Made by a program: the position numbers and the translations under genes
NCBI RefSeq assembly: GCF_900187615.1
Contig: NZ_FYDO01000023.1
Location: forward strand, 46,079-110,078
Direction: 5' to 3'
DNA length: 64,000 nt
Source of the DNA: Pseudomonas sp. Irchel s3f7
GTDB lineage: Bacteria > Pseudomonadota > Gammaproteobacteria > Pseudomonadales > Pseudomonadaceae
Notes under the pieces: generated by a model
Seen by the model: only the letters and a program-made list of their open reading frames with translations
Told to the model about the DNA's origin: nothing
Database searches by the model: none
In this document: positions 63,905 through 64,000 of the stretch, piece by piece
Position numbering within the stretch: position 1 is the stretch's first letter
Layout: each line of letters opens with the position of its first letter

Positions 63905-64000
63905 CTTGACGATGACCTACTCTCACATGGGGAAACCCCACACTACCATCGGCGATGCATCGTTTCACTGCTGAGTTCGGGATGGGATCAGGTGGTTCCA
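63905..64000 (-). rRNA. rrf: 5S ribosomal RNA, 5' part cut by window end
   Basis: About 96 of roughly 116 nt are present. The strand reads TGGAACCACCTGATCCCATC, then the conserved GAACTCAGCAGTGAAACG and GATGGTAGTGTGGGG, ending near GTAGGTCATCGTCAAG. The rest of the rRNA operon should lie to the right of the window. Confidence 0.93.

Overview
The window is chromosomal DNA of a Pseudomonas, most like the P. fluorescens group. The order ssb, YajR-like MFS gene, uvrA, ferritin, katA, rplQ and then the alpha, spc, S10, str, rpoBC, L11/L10 and tRNA-secE-nusG clusters matches the arrangement I know from P. aeruginosa. The long N-terminal halves of UvrA, FtnA and the ribosomal proteins also read as Pseudomonas. 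No search could be run, so the species is inferred.

Left third (1-22,900), accessory catabolism. Positions 81-8006 hold a nearly complete meta-cleavage pathway for homoprotocatechuate (3,4-dihydroxyphenylacetate). hpaR diverges from hpaG1-G2-E-D-F-X-H-I, and a sigma70 promoter with two HpaR-type palindromes 20 bp apart lies between them. Ring cleavage (HpaD), oxidation (HpaE), isomerisation (HpaF, HpaG2), decarboxylation (HpaG1), hydration (HpaH) and aldol cleavage (HpaI) would give pyruvate and succinic semialdehyde. The first enzymes (HpaB/HpaC hydroxylase) are not in the window. A GlcG-like protein and a chemoreceptor follow. Positions 10.6-12.5 kb are a decayed zone with a broken gene, a secreted Cache-domain protein and an SDR stub.

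Positions 12.6-22.9 kb form a second aromatic-type catabolic locus that I cannot assign to a described pathway. It contains a small membrane protein, a MetA/SphA-like outer-membrane protein, a Rieske ferredoxin, a vicinal-oxygen-chelate (VOC) extradiol dioxygenase, a small unknown protein, a TetR regulator, a flavin monooxygenase, an FAH-family hydrolase, an ornithine cyclodeaminase-family protein, a divergent DHDPS-family lyase and a GabD-like aldehyde dehydrogenase. Two matching 14-bp palindromes, one in each divergent promoter region, link the locus to its TetR gene. This is the best candidate for an undescribed system.

Right two thirds (23,300-64,000), core genome. Nearly everything reads on the minus strand. 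From right to left in transcription order: 5S rRNA (cut by the window end), birA-coaX-SPOR gene, tRNA Tyr-Gly-Thr, tRNA-Trp-secE-nusG, rplKA, rplJL, rpoBC, rpsL-rpsG-fusA-tuf, the S10, spc and alpha operons, then katA, ftnA, uvrA (plus strand), the MFS gene and ssb. Two things stand out. There is no second tuf gene between tRNA-Thr and tRNA-Trp, where many pseudomonads carry tufB. There is also a roughly 210-bp hairpin-rich gap inside the spc operon between rpsN and rpsH. rpmJ and rpmD are short and easily missed; both are given below.
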